Positions 1 through 8,779 of a stretch of 64,000 nt of DNA are shown here, piece after piece. Both the position numbers and the translations under genes were made by a program. The notes under the pieces were generated by a model that did no database searches, had not been told where the DNA came from, and saw only the letters and a program-made list of their open reading frames with translations. Position 1 is the stretch's first letter. Every line of letters starts with the position of its first letter. The stretch lies in contig CATOOF010000002.1 of assembly GCA_951801825.1 (NCBI GenBank), positions 164,441-228,440 on the forward strand. Reading direction: 5' to 3'. This DNA comes from an uncultured Alphaproteobacteria bacterium (GTDB taxonomy: Bacteria > Pseudomonadota > Alphaproteobacteria > Rs-D84).

Positions 1-9
1 CAAAAAATC

Positions 10-36
10 AGCCGTCGCGGAATGCGGCGGCTTTTC
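10..36 (+). terminator. Rho-independent terminator of an upstream gene outside the window
   Basis: 8-bp stem gccgtcgc/gcggcggc (one G-U), loop ggaat, then cttttctt. Confidence 0.7.
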
Positions 37-87
37 TTGTTGTTATGGAATACATGCATATTGTTAGCGCGGCCGTGACGCGGTATT

Positions 88-113
88 ATTTATACTGTCC
101 GGACAGTATAAAT
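88..113. promoter_or_regulatory. 26-bp perfect palindrome, candidate operator
   Basis: atttatactgtccggacagtataaat equals its own reverse complement; lies 26 bp upstream of the ATG at 140. Confidence 0.7.
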
Positions 114-139
114 TAACCCAAAAACAAAAAGGAAAAACT

Positions 140-247
140 ATGTGTAATTGTGATAAAAAACAGTGCAAGAATTGTACAAATGCAATGGGCGAAAAGAAGA
201 ACAAAAACCCGCAGTGCGACAAAAAACCGTCTTGCGAGAGCAAATAA
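140..247 (+). CDS. 35-aa cysteine-rich mini-protein (metallothionein-like composition)
   Basis: ATG preceded by aaggaaaaa; translation MCNCDKKQCKNCTNAMGEKKNKNPQCDKKPSCESK; 6 Cys; followed by a strong terminator; below the ORF-track length cutoff. Confidence 0.65.
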   Translation: MCNCDKKQCKNCTNAMGEKKNKNPQCDKKPSCESK

Positions 248-256
248 TGCATTCGG

Positions 257-286
257 GCACCGGCAAATATGCCGGTGCTGTTTTTT
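257..286 (+). terminator. Rho-independent terminator
   Basis: 9-bp stem gcaccggca/tgccggtgc followed by tgtttttt. Confidence 0.85.
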
Positions 287-355
287 ATGCTTGCACGAAT
301 CGGACTTTTGTTATTAGTATGCGCGAGACGCACTAAAATCAGAGGAGCTTGTCTT

Positions 356-733
356 ATGATAATTGGCATTGGAATTGATTTGGTGGAATGTGACCGCTTT
401 TTGGACTGGTCGGCATTTAAAAAACAGCGCATATTTACAAAAAAAGAATTGGAATACGCGGATGCAGATAATGCAAATGCAGAACGGCATCTGGCAAATT
501 TCTGGGCCGCGCGCGAGGCATGTTTAAAGGCCCTGGGGACAGGGTTTGGCGAAGATATCGCGTTTTCCGATGTTTCGGTAACGCACAATGACGCGGGGTG
601 TCCTGAATTGTTGATTGCCGGTGGCGCCCGTGCAAAATTAAAAGAGCTGGCCGGGGGTGATGGGCGCGTTCATTTGTCCATCACAGATCAAAATGAATAT
701 TCGGCCGCAATGGTTGTAATAGAAAAAATATAA
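356..733 (+). CDS. acpS: Holo-[acyl-carrier-protein] synthase
   Basis: MIIGIGIDLVECDRF... and FWAAREACLKALGTGF are AcpS motifs; start moved to the ATG at 356. Confidence 0.93.
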   Translation: MIIGIGIDLVECDRFLDWSAFKKQRIFTKKELEYADADNANAERHLANFWAAREACLKALGTGFGEDIAFSDVSVTHNDAGCPELLIAGGARAKLKELAGGDGRVHLSITDQNEYSAAMVVIEKI

Positions 734-763
734 AAAATCCCGCCATATGGCGCATATAAAAAT

Positions 764-790
764 ATACCCCGCAACATGCGGGGTATTTTA
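764..790. terminator. Bidirectional terminator between acpS and adk
   Basis: ataccccgca/tgcggggtat stem flanked by A- and T-rich tracts. Confidence 0.7.
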
Positions 791-1351
791 TTTGGTTTTC
801 TGGGATTCCATTGCCGCCAAAATGCGGGCAAAATTTTCATCAACCGGACCGGTAACATCCACGTCCGAGAATTTTATGCCGCCCGCCGTGCGCAACCATT
901 CGATGGCCGGCATCGTGACGTGCCAGAATGTATCCAGGCGTCGCCGTACCGCCGCCGCATCCGCATCATCGGCACGTCCGCCACCTTCGTTTATGCGCTT
1001 GTTTATGCGCTTTATCATAATTTCTTCCGGGACATCCAGGTACAGGATATGGATTGCAAATTTGTCTGCATAGTTTTTAACCAACCACTGGGCCTGGGGT
1101 AATGTGCGCGGAAAACCGTCAATCAATAAATCTTTGGTATTGGTAATCTTTGAGGCAACCAGCTTGAACAGTTCGGGGTCTGGAACCAGATTTCCCGCGG
1201 CAATCAGTTTCGCTATTGCGGAATCTGCCGGCAGACTGCGAAACATGGCGCCCGTCTCGATATAGTTGTAATCATGCCGTGCACGCAACATTTTAGAAAA
1301 CGTGCCCTTGCCTACGCCTTGGCCGCCCATCAGCACAATCATATCTTTCAT
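788..1351 (-). CDS. adk: Adenylate kinase (short LID form)
   Basis: P-loop GGQGVGKGT, DGFPRTLPQA signature. Confidence 0.85.
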   Translation of the reverse strand: MKDMIVLMGGQGVGKGTFSKMLRARHDYNYIETGAMFRSLPADSAIAKLIAAGNLVPDPELFKLVASKITNTKDLLIDGFPRTLPQAQWLVKNYADKFAIHILYLDVPEEIMIKRINKRINEGGGRADDADAAAVRRRLDTFWHVTMPAIEWLRTAGGIKFSDVDVTGPVDENFARILAAMESQKTK

Positions 1352-1402
1352 TGTTGTTTTGCCTTTGGAACTTAAAGGGGGCATATAGTGCCCCCCCTAT
1401 TT

Positions 1403-3091
1403 TTACTTTTTGCTGTTTTCAATCGCAGCGCCCAGAATGTCGCCCAGAACCGAGCCGCTGTCGGCCTGGTTGGCGTATTCTTTGACCGCCTGCTTTTCCA
1501 GCGTTACCTGTAACGCGCGGATAGACAGTTTAACAGTGTTGTTTTCAACGGAAACAACAGATGCCTCTACTGTGTCGCCGACATGGAACTTGTTTGTGTC
1601 CTGTTCGGCCTTTTCACGCGACAGATCTGTGCGGCGGATAACACCGCAGATGTCGTTCGGCAATGCCAAAATCAACTCGTCCGGTGTAACTTCGGAAACT
1701 GTTCCCGAAACAACCGCGCCCTTCTTGATGGCGATAGAGTTGTTGTCCGCACCCTGGGTCAACTGTTTGATACCCAATGTAACGCGCTCTTTTTCCGGAT
1801 TGATATCCAAAATCTTGGCGGTTACTTCCTGGCCGCGAACGAACTTTTTCAGTTCTTCTTCGTCCAGTTTGTTCCAAGACAGGTCGGAAATGTGAACCAT
1901 ACCGTCCAGTTCCGGTGTCAGTGCAACAAACAGACCGAATTCAGTTGTGTTTTTAATCGGGCCTGTTACAACGTCGCCGATATTGTGCGTTTCTGCAAAC
2001 TGTTTCCAAGGATTCGGCTGCAACTGCTTATACCCCAGCGAGATGCGGCGTTTTTCCTGGTCGATGCCCAAAACAACAACGTTTACATCCTGGCCGTTCT
2101 GCAGAACTTTGCTCGGGTGAATGTTCTTGTTTGTCCAAGACAGTTCGGACATGTGAACCAGACCTTCGATATTGTTGCCCAGGTCGATAAATGCACCGTA
2201 ATCGGTCAGAGAAGATACCTTGCCCGAGATTGTGTCGCCAACGTTGAATGCGCGTGACGCGGTGTCCCACGGATCGGCTTCCAGCTGTTTTGCGCCCAAT
2301 GAAATACGATGAGATTCCGGATCGAACTGAATAACCTTAACCTTGATTTTCTGGCCAACATGAACCAGTTCGCGCGGGTGGTTTACGCGCTTCCATGACA
2401 GGTCTGTTACGTGCAGCAAACCGTCAATTCCGCCCAGGTCAACAAACACACCGTAATCTGTGATGTTCTTTACCGTACCTTCAATAACGGCGCCCAGAGT
2501 GATGTTTTTCATCGCTTCTTTCTGTGCGGCCGCAATAGAGTCGGACTGAATCGCGCGACGGGATACAATTGCGTTTGTACGCAGTGCATCCATTTTCAAA
2601 ACGCGGAACTTGTCTTTCAGGCCAATCAGCGATTTTGCATCGCGAACCGGTTTGTGGTCAACCTGAGATGACGGCATGAATGCAAATACGCCGCCCAGGT
2701 CGACTGTAAAGCCGCCACGGACAACGTCGATAATTGTACCCTCTGGGTCGATGCCTTCGGCAACTGTCTTTTCCAGGTCTTTCCATGCCTTTTCCGCACG
2801 TGCCTTTGTATAGGACAGAACCGCTGTACCTTCGCGGGATTCATAACGTTCTACGAATACGTCGATGATATCGCCAACGGACGGGACAGATGCACCGAAT
2901 TCCTTCAACGGAACGCGGCCTTCTGATTTCAGGCCAACGTCAACCATTGCGAAATCGCCGCGAATGTCTTTGACTGTACCCTTGGTTGCGTATCCCTGCA
3001 GCGTTTCCTGTGTGCCATAGTTCGCATCGAACATTTTAACAAAATCTTCGCCGGACAGGGGGTTAAATAAATCTTTGGATAAATCTTTCAT
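1403..3091 (-). CDS. rpsA: 30S ribosomal protein S1
   Basis: Repeated S1/OB-fold units (GTVKNITDYGVFVDLGGIDGLLHVTDLSW etc.); start set at MKDLSKDLF. Confidence 0.95.
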   Translation of the reverse strand: MKDLSKDLFNPLSGEDFVKMFDANYGTQETLQGYATKGTVKDIRGDFAMVDVGLKSEGRVPLKEFGASVPSVGDIIDVFVERYESREGTAVLSYTKARAEKAWKDLEKTVAEGIDPEGTIIDVVRGGFTVDLGGVFAFMPSSQVDHKPVRDAKSLIGLKDKFRVLKMDALRTNAIVSRRAIQSDSIAAAQKEAMKNITLGAVIEGTVKNITDYGVFVDLGGIDGLLHVTDLSWKRVNHPRELVHVGQKIKVKVIQFDPESHRISLGAKQLEADPWDTASRAFNVGDTISGKVSSLTDYGAFIDLGNNIEGLVHMSELSWTNKNIHPSKVLQNGQDVNVVVLGIDQEKRRISLGYKQLQPNPWKQFAETHNIGDVVTGPIKNTTEFGLFVALTPELDGMVHISDLSWNKLDEEELKKFVRGQEVTAKILDINPEKERVTLGIKQLTQGADNNSIAIKKGAVVSGTVSEVTPDELILALPNDICGVIRRTDLSREKAEQDTNKFHVGDTVEASVVSVENNTVKLSIRALQVTLEKQAVKEYANQADSGSVLGDILGAAIENSKK

Positions 3092-3338
3092 AGATGAAAT
3101 GTTATACAAAGTTTGCCATCGCCAGTAATTATTGAAACAGCGAGGTCTTGTGGGGTTAATCGGATTGATTTTGCGCCCACCCGCAAAATCTGACTGATTA
3201 TACGACGCTTTTCTATGAAAATCAAGGCTTTTGTTGACAATAGATGACGTGGTGTCGTGCTTTTCCATCATATCCAATTCGTTATTTTGTTATTAAAAAG
3301 TATCTGTTTTTATACTTTTTGTTTGGACATAATAAGTG

Positions 3339-3366
3339 TTGACAAAATAATATTTTGTGATATATT
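3339..3366 (+). promoter_or_regulatory. Sigma-70 type promoter for the 3410 ORF
   Basis: TTGACA - 16 nt - TATATT. Confidence 0.6.
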
Positions 3367-3409
3367 TAATTTGTCAACGGCATTTTTGCCAAATATAAGG
3401 ATATAAATT

Positions 3410-3853
3410 ATGAGCACGGCAAAGAATATAGCAAAATCAATTTTAATCAGCGGCGTTGCCGTACCTGTTTTAGGGGTTATGTCGCATTGTATGCCGGGCA
3501 AAGGTATGTATATGTTGGATGATGCATCATTGTCGCATCGGTTTGAATGTGCATACAGTTTGAACCCAAATCCAGCACATAAAACATATGTATCATATGA
3601 ATTTAGAAACGCGGACTATTATGACGCCCAGGACGGCATACCTCAACCGCTGACCGACGAGGGTTATGTCGCCGATAGGGGCTGGGTTGAACCGGGCGAT
3701 CCGTATGATAAATTATGCTGTGAGGAAGATTATGCGGCAAACCCTGCCCTGATATATCCGTTGCACGCATTGGTGGCGATTGGGGCATACGCCCGCCTGC
3801 GTCGCAGGGAAAAAGAAATGAAACAGCATGACCCGGTTCGGCGTCAGCGCTAA
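3410..3853 (+). CDS. Hypothetical protein with N-terminal hydrophobic segment
   Basis: 147-aa ORF with upstream promoter and downstream terminator. Confidence 0.7.
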   Translation: MSTAKNIAKSILISGVAVPVLGVMSHCMPGKGMYMLDDASLSHRFECAYSLNPNPAHKTYVSYEFRNADYYDAQDGIPQPLTDEGYVADRGWVEPGDPYDKLCCEEDYAANPALIYPLHALVAIGAYARLRRREKEMKQHDPVRRQR

Positions 3854-3861
3854 AACAATTA

Positions 3862-3896
3862 AATAAAAAAAGACCCGCTATTGCGGGCTTTTTTTA
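3862..3896. terminator. Terminator between convergent genes
   Basis: gacccgctattgcgggc hairpin with flanking A-rich and T-rich tracts. Confidence 0.75.
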
Positions 3897-4352
3897 TTAT
3901 CGCGGAATTATTCGCGCGCGGTCACCGTAATCGGCATCTAATACATATACGGGCTGACCCACCTTGAATACTGTATCGGCGCCCTGGGTAAGTGTCACCG
4001 CTTTGCCGGAATCTAGTTTTACAATATATTCATAACCGTTTTGTGCAGACAGGCCCTCTTGGGCTTTTGCCCCCAGCGCGCCGCCCAGAACTGCGCCGCC
4101 AACGGCACCGATGATGTTAACCGCGCTGTTGCCGCCAATCATAGAACCGGCGGCCCCGCCCGCAATTCCGCCGGCCAGTGAACCGACACCACCGTTTTGG
4201 GTTGCGATACGCACCTGGCGGACGTTTATAATCACGCCTTCTTGGACAGAATTAACCTTGCCGGTGGCGGATGTTTGATAGCTGTTTGTATTTAAATTTG
4301 CGGTACACGCCGTCAGGGCCGCCGCCATGCAAATCGCTATAAATTTCTTCAT
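3897..4352 (-). CDS. SlyB-like glycine-zipper outer-membrane lipoprotein
   Basis: Lipobox-like LTACTAN; glycine zipper GGIAGGAAGSMIGG...GGAVLGGALGAKA. Confidence 0.8.
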   Translation of the reverse strand: MKKFIAICMAAALTACTANLNTNSYQTSATGKVNSVQEGVIINVRQVRIATQNGGVGSLAGGIAGGAAGSMIGGNSAVNIIGAVGGAVLGGALGAKAQEGLSAQNGYEYIVKLDSGKAVTLTQGADTVFKVGQPVYVLDADYGDRARIIPR

Positions 4353-4431
4353 ATTTTTCTCCTTGGATTACAATTTTAAGTATATCTTTTGTGTCTGTTT
4401 TTTGCAAGTTGTGTAAAAAGGATTTTTTATA

Positions 4432-4460
4432 TTGTATTTATTGATGCAATGCTGTATAAT
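4432..4460 (+). promoter_or_regulatory. Sigma-70 type promoter
   Basis: TTGTAT - 17 nt - TATAAT. Confidence 0.6.
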
Positions 4461-4466
4461 TCCGTA

Positions 4467-4711
4467 CGAATCCAAAGGGATATTGGGTTCGGGGTCGTAA
4501 GAAAGCCCATAATCAAGGCAGTCGAGATTTCGGCTGTATCCGCAGTACAATTGCGGCGCATTTGCGCCTTTTATTGTATTTGCCCCGATTGTTATTCGGT
4601 CGGGGGGCCGTCGGTTATACCACAGGGCGCATTTGCGCCCAAAAACCGTCGGGGTCATTTCTTTGATTATGATTTTCTTAACTCCCCGACCGCCATTTTT
4701 TGGCGGTTTTG
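4467..4711 (+). ncRNA. Structured long 5' leader or ncRNA with two terminator-like hairpins
   Basis: Hairpins agtcga/tcggct, ccgca/tgcgg, ggcgc/gcgcc+TTTT, gggcgc/gcgccc, gtcgggg/ccccgac, ccgcca/tggcgg+TTTT; no convincing ORF. Confidence 0.5.
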
Positions 4712-4743
4712 TGTTTTATAAAAAAAGCAAGGGGGCAGAAATC

Positions 4744-5238
4744 GTGAAAAAAGGTAAAATATTGGCAGTGGCGGTCTGTCTGGTGTTGCCGGATGCTGTA
4801 TTTGCAGCGAAGAACTGCTGTGGGGGTGCGTCAGTGCCCGTTGGTTCCAATCCCACATATGATTCAAGTTGTACATCGTCAGTCAGTGGCTCGCTAATGG
4901 ACAACAAGGGGTGCTGTGCAGAATACCGCACAACGACAACATCAAACGGTATGATAACTGTGAAGACGTGTTCAGAGAAAGCAACGTATAATTCGGCCAC
5001 AAATACCGTCAGCGCACAGTGTACTTGTGTTACGACAAGTGAATGCGATGTTGGGTATTACCAAATATCTTCGTTGCGGCTAGAATGTACGCGATGCCCG
5101 TCTGATGGTGGTACATATGGCACAACCGGCGGCACGGGTGCAACGTCGGCCGCCGAATGTTATATTCCATCCGGTACGGCGTTTAGCGATAGTGGTGGCC
5201 GAGGGGCGTATAACAGCAATTGTTATTATTCAATTTAA
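4744..5238 (+). CDS. Secreted cysteine-rich protein
   Basis: GTG start with RBS aagggggc; signal peptide VKKGKILAVAVCLVLPDAVFAA; many Cys with GYYQ..C..CPSDGGTYG pattern. Confidence 0.75.
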   Translation: MKKGKILAVAVCLVLPDAVFAAKNCCGGASVPVGSNPTYDSSCTSSVSGSLMDNKGCCAEYRTTTTSNGMITVKTCSEKATYNSATNTVSAQCTCVTTSECDVGYYQISSLRLECTRCPSDGGTYGTTGGTGATSAAECYIPSGTAFSDSGGRGAYNSNCYYSI

Positions 5239-5239
5239 A

Positions 5240-5272
5240 AACACCCGCCAATCGGCGGGTGTTGTTTTTTCG
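5240..5272. terminator. Terminator
   Basis: acacccgccaatcggcgggtgt hairpin followed by tgtttttt. Confidence 0.8.
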
Positions 5273-5276
5273 TGAT

Positions 5277-6581
5277 TTAGGCCTGCTTGAACAGTTCTTC
5301 GGCCTTGACCTTTTTTTCTTTGGTTTTGACGCCGGCCAGCATTGCATCCAATGCCTTGCGTTCAAATATCATGCCGCGCAACATTGCCAATGCGTTCTGG
5401 TTTTTGTTATAGAATTCAAAAACCTGCTGGGGGTTGGGATAGCGTGCCGCTTCGGCCCATACGGCCTGTTGCAGGTCTTCGCGTGTGACCTCAACTTTAT
5501 TCTGGGTGCCCCATTCCGCCAAAATCAAGCCCAGCTTTACACGGCGTTCGGCCTCTTTGCGCTCTTTTTTCTCGTCCCATTTATGATCGTCGGATTTGCA
5601 GTGGCCGTCACAATGCGCATGTGCGCGTTCGTGTTCTGATTTTGCCATTTCGAATTCCTGGGATACAAGTGTTTCCGGTACGTCCAATTTTATCTTGTCC
5701 GCCAGAATGTCCAGCAATTCGCTGCGCATTTCGCGCTGTGCCGCCTCTGTGTACTGATCTTTTAAAATATTTTCAATGTGTGTGCGCAGTGCGGCGACAG
5801 ATTCCTGGCCAACTGTTTTGGCCAGCTCATCGTTCAGCTCTGGCAGAATATGTTTGCGGATTTCGTGAATTTCAACCTCAAACCGGGCATCCTTGCCGGC
5901 CAGATTTTCCGCATGATATTCTTTTGGGAATTTAACATTTACATCAAATTTGTCGCCTGTTTTATGCCCGATAATCTGATCTTCGAAACCCGGGATAAAC
6001 GCGCCAGAACCTAAAATCAGATGATGCTTTTTTGCTTCGCCGCCTTCGAATGCCTCTTTGCCGACAAATCCTTTAAAGTCAATAACTGCGACGTCGCCGT
6101 CTGCGGCTTTGTACTTTTCATCCTGTTTTTCGGCCGTACTGCGGTTTTTGCGAATGTTTTCCAGCGATTTTTCAATTTCTGCCGGGTCGACATCGGTCAC
6201 TTTTTTTGTAACAGTGAACTTTTCCAGGTCAATCGTCGGCAGTGTCGGCAGAATATCAAATTCCAGGCTGTATTCGGCATCTTTGCCAATTTCCCAACCC
6301 GCCAAGTCTGCCTTTGGGGCGCCGGCCAGACGAATTTTCTTGGATGCGACGTATTCGTTTAAATCCTTGTTCATCAGCTTGTCAATTGCCTCGCCGTATG
6401 CGGATGCACCAAATTTTTGGCGCAGAACCGACAGCGGAATATGGCCCGGACGAAATCCCGGCATTTTAGCCTTTTTTCCGTATTCTGTTAAAATTTCATC
6501 CGACGCCGCCTGCAGGTCGGCCGCCGATATAACACCTGTAACGGAATAATGCAAATCTTTGATTTTTTCTTTTTTGAACAT
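5277..6581 (-). CDS. tig: Trigger factor (peptidyl-prolyl isomerase/chaperone)
   Basis: MPGFRPGHIPLSVLRQKFG and VIDFKGFVGKEAFEGGEA motifs; start set at MFKKEK. Confidence 0.93.
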   Translation of the reverse strand: MFKKEKIKDLHYSVTGVISAADLQAASDEILTEYGKKAKMPGFRPGHIPLSVLRQKFGASAYGEAIDKLMNKDLNEYVASKKIRLAGAPKADLAGWEIGKDAEYSLEFDILPTLPTIDLEKFTVTKKVTDVDPAEIEKSLENIRKNRSTAEKQDEKYKAADGDVAVIDFKGFVGKEAFEGGEAKKHHLILGSGAFIPGFEDQIIGHKTGDKFDVNVKFPKEYHAENLAGKDARFEVEIHEIRKHILPELNDELAKTVGQESVAALRTHIENILKDQYTEAAQREMRSELLDILADKIKLDVPETLVSQEFEMAKSEHERAHAHCDGHCKSDDHKWDEKKERKEAERRVKLGLILAEWGTQNKVEVTREDLQQAVWAEAARYPNPQQVFEFYNKNQNALAMLRGMIFERKALDAMLAGVKTKEKKVKAEELFKQA

Positions 6582-6699
6582 ATTTTTTCCCCTAAAGAAC
6601 AGTGAAATTGCCCCGTGATTATACACGCTTTTTTTATAAACGCAAGCATGATAATTCGCTTTTTATTGACTTTATTACATCGCGGGGTTAAAGTTTATT

Positions 6700-6957
6700 G
6701 TGATTAAAAAGGATATGAAAGTGAACAAGAAAGATGACATTAATTTTCAATTAAAGGCCTATACATTTGGGCAGACATTGGCAACGGCCGGCCTGATAGG
6801 TTTGGTGTTGGCTGCAAAATTGTTGGGGATGGGCCGAACAGATAATCCTGAAAAAGTTCAAGACCCCCAGGTTAAGACCAGTGCCGCCGTTGATTCTGCA
6901 AATGTTGTTCGGATGCATGTTTTGGATAGCGTACACAATACGCGCCGCGTACGTTAA
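6700..6957 (+). CDS. Hypothetical small protein with one hydrophobic segment
   Basis: 85-aa ORF in a gap between operons, followed by a terminator. Confidence 0.55.
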   Translation: MIKKDMKVNKKDDINFQLKAYTFGQTLATAGLIGLVLAAKLLGMGRTDNPEKVQDPQVKTSAAVDSANVVRMHVLDSVHNTRRVR

Positions 6958-7007
6958 TAAAAAACAACACGTTTTTATGTGTTTGTAATTTTCGTTTGAT
7001 AAAAAAC

Positions 7008-7033
7008 AAGACCCGCATAATGCGGGTCTTGTT
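7008..7033. terminator. Terminator
   Basis: agacccgcataatgcgggtct hairpin followed by tgttg. Confidence 0.65.
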
Positions 7034-7054
7034 GTGTCGTGCAAACGCATAATA

Positions 7055-7543
7055 TTAACGTTTGCTGAACTGTGTTGAACGACGTGCCTTGCGAACGCCA
7101 TAGTGCTTACGTTCTACAACACGGCTGTCGCGTGTCAGGAATCCGGCTGCCTTCAGGCTTGCACGCAATTCTGGTTCCGCTTTTTCCAGCGCTTTGGAAA
7201 TACCGTGTTTTACAGCGCCCGCCTGGCCGGACAGTCCGCCGCCCAGAACAAATGCATGAACGTCATATGCGCCCGCGCGCTTGGTAACGTCAAACGGCTG
7301 TGCGATAATCATCTGCAATACCGGACGACGGAAATATTCAGCGGCCACGGATTCATTTACAAATATGTTGCCCTTGCCCGGTACCAAGTATACACGTGCA
7401 ACGGAATCTTTACGTTTGCCGGTTGCATATGTCGCGTTTGTCAGCTTAACTGATACGGCGGCCGTCTTTTTCGCGGCGGATTTCGCCGGGGCGGCTTTCT
7501 TTGTTGTTTTTGCCGCAGTTGCGGTCTTTTTTGTTTCTGTCAT
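7055..7543 (-). CDS. rpsI: 30S ribosomal protein S9 with Lys/Ala-rich N-terminal extension
   Basis: C-terminus [36 protein letters not shown]. Confidence 0.95.
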   Translation of the reverse strand: MTETKKTATAAKTTKKAAPAKSAAKKTAAVSVKLTNATYATGKRKDSVARVYLVPGKGNIFVNESVAAEYFRRPVLQMIIAQPFDVTKRAGAYDVHAFVLGGGLSGQAGAVKHGISKALEKAEPELRASLKAAGFLTRDSRVVERKHYGVRKARRSTQFSKR

Positions 7544-8016
7544 TATTCGCCCCTTTTATTCTTGCGGTTCAATGAACCAAAATCAATAACGACCGGCTTT
7601 TGAGCTTCGTGTTTGTGTTCTGCGCCCGCGTAAACGTGCAATTTTGTCAGGCGCTGGTTTGCCAATGCAACCGCCGTACGACGGCCCATCATGCGCTTTA
7701 CCGCGTTAAATACCAGTTTTTCCGGCTTTTCATTGCGCATCTGGCCCAGTGTGCGTTCCTTTAAGGAACCAGTCCACAGCGAGTGCCAAAAGAACTTTGT
7801 CTTGTCGGCTTTTTTGCCAGACAATGCAACCTTGTCGGCGTTAATGATGATAACATGGTCGCCGCAGTCCATATTCGGGGTCCATGTCGGCTTGTTCTTG
7901 CCACGCAGAATGTTTGCGGTATATGCCGCCAAACGTCCCAGCGTGCAATCTGTTGCGTCAATCAGATACCATTTGGCCTCTAATTCGCACTTTTTTAACG
8001 ATTTTGTCGCTGCCAT
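7543..8016 (-). CDS. rplM: 50S ribosomal protein L13
   Basis: [47 protein letters not shown]. Confidence 0.96.
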   Translation of the reverse strand: MAATKSLKKCELEAKWYLIDATDCTLGRLAAYTANILRGKNKPTWTPNMDCGDHVIIINADKVALSGKKADKTKFFWHSLWTGSLKERTLGQMRNEKPEKLVFNAVKRMMGRRTAVALANQRLTKLHVYAGAEHKHEAQKPVVIDFGSLNRKNKRGE

Positions 8017-8093
8017 TATTTTACCTTTTTATTATTAAAGCGACGCAATTATGGATTAATTATACGAAAAAGTCAAGAAAAATACATATGGTA

Positions 8094-8747
8094 TTATCGT
8101 ACCGTGCCGGTGCCCGCGCCTGCGGCCTGTAGCTTGGTGGTCAGTATCGCCTTTTCCAGCTGTGTTTTAAAGCGGCGAATCATGGCATCCATGTACTCGT
8201 ACTGTTTGTTCATCTGTTGGGTAATTACCGTCGTTTTTAGCGCAACAACGTCCCGCATCAGCTGTTTGTCGGCCCCGCTGGGGTTTTCCTGTTCGCCGAT
8301 GTTATATGCGTGTACACTGCACAGCGCCAGTTCCGGCGTTATTCGGTCGTTGTTTTCATCGTCACAGCCGTCGCTGGCACTGTTTGTGGCGGATGTTGTA
8401 CTGGGGCGAGAGGCAACAACCACTAGCTCGCTTAACATATTTGGATTCGCCTGCAGATATATGGTGGAACCGTTTAATGAGCTTGGGGGCAATATTTGTG
8501 GCGCATGGCTCAGGAATCCTATTTCGACGGCCACTGTGTTGTCGGGTACGTTTGCATCAAATTTTCCATCTATATCGGCAACGATGCTTTTAATTTTTTT
8601 ATTCTGGCTGTCGTATGCGTATATGATTGCATTTGAGGCCGTCTCGTTGTCTGTGGCCGATAAGATGGTGCCGTGAATGCGGACCGCATATGCCGAGTTT
8701 ATGCAACTGGTTATGCATATTATCAAAATCGGCAATATTCGGCGCAT
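8094..8747 (-). CDS. Secreted protein with carboxypeptidase-regulatory-like domain
   Basis: Signal peptide; VRIHGTILSATDNETASNAIIYAYD...DIDGKFDANVP pattern. Confidence 0.6.
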   Translation of the reverse strand: MRRILPILIICITSCINSAYAVRIHGTILSATDNETASNAIIYAYDSQNKKIKSIVADIDGKFDANVPDNTVAVEIGFLSHAPQILPPSSLNGSTIYLQANPNMLSELVVVASRPSTTSATNSASDGCDDENNDRITPELALCSVHAYNIGEQENPSGADKQLMRDVVALKTTVITQQMNKQYEYMDAMIRRFKTQLEKAILTTKLQAAGAGTGTVR

Positions 8748-8779
8748 ATTCTCTCTCTTTTATGTCCGCGATGTGGTTT

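Noticed and set aside
3092-3277. N-terminal extension of rpsA
   Set aside because: Residues upstream of MKDLSKDLF lack S1 similarity and cover the promoter/leader region.
4467-4711. Possible SRP (4.5S) RNA or tmRNA
   Set aside because: No conserved SRP core (AGGUCAGGUCCGGAAGGAAGCAGC-like) and no tmRNA acceptor/tag motifs were found on either strand.
5220-5639. ORF antisense to tig
   Set aside because: Shadow ORF of a strongly conserved gene with no coding features.
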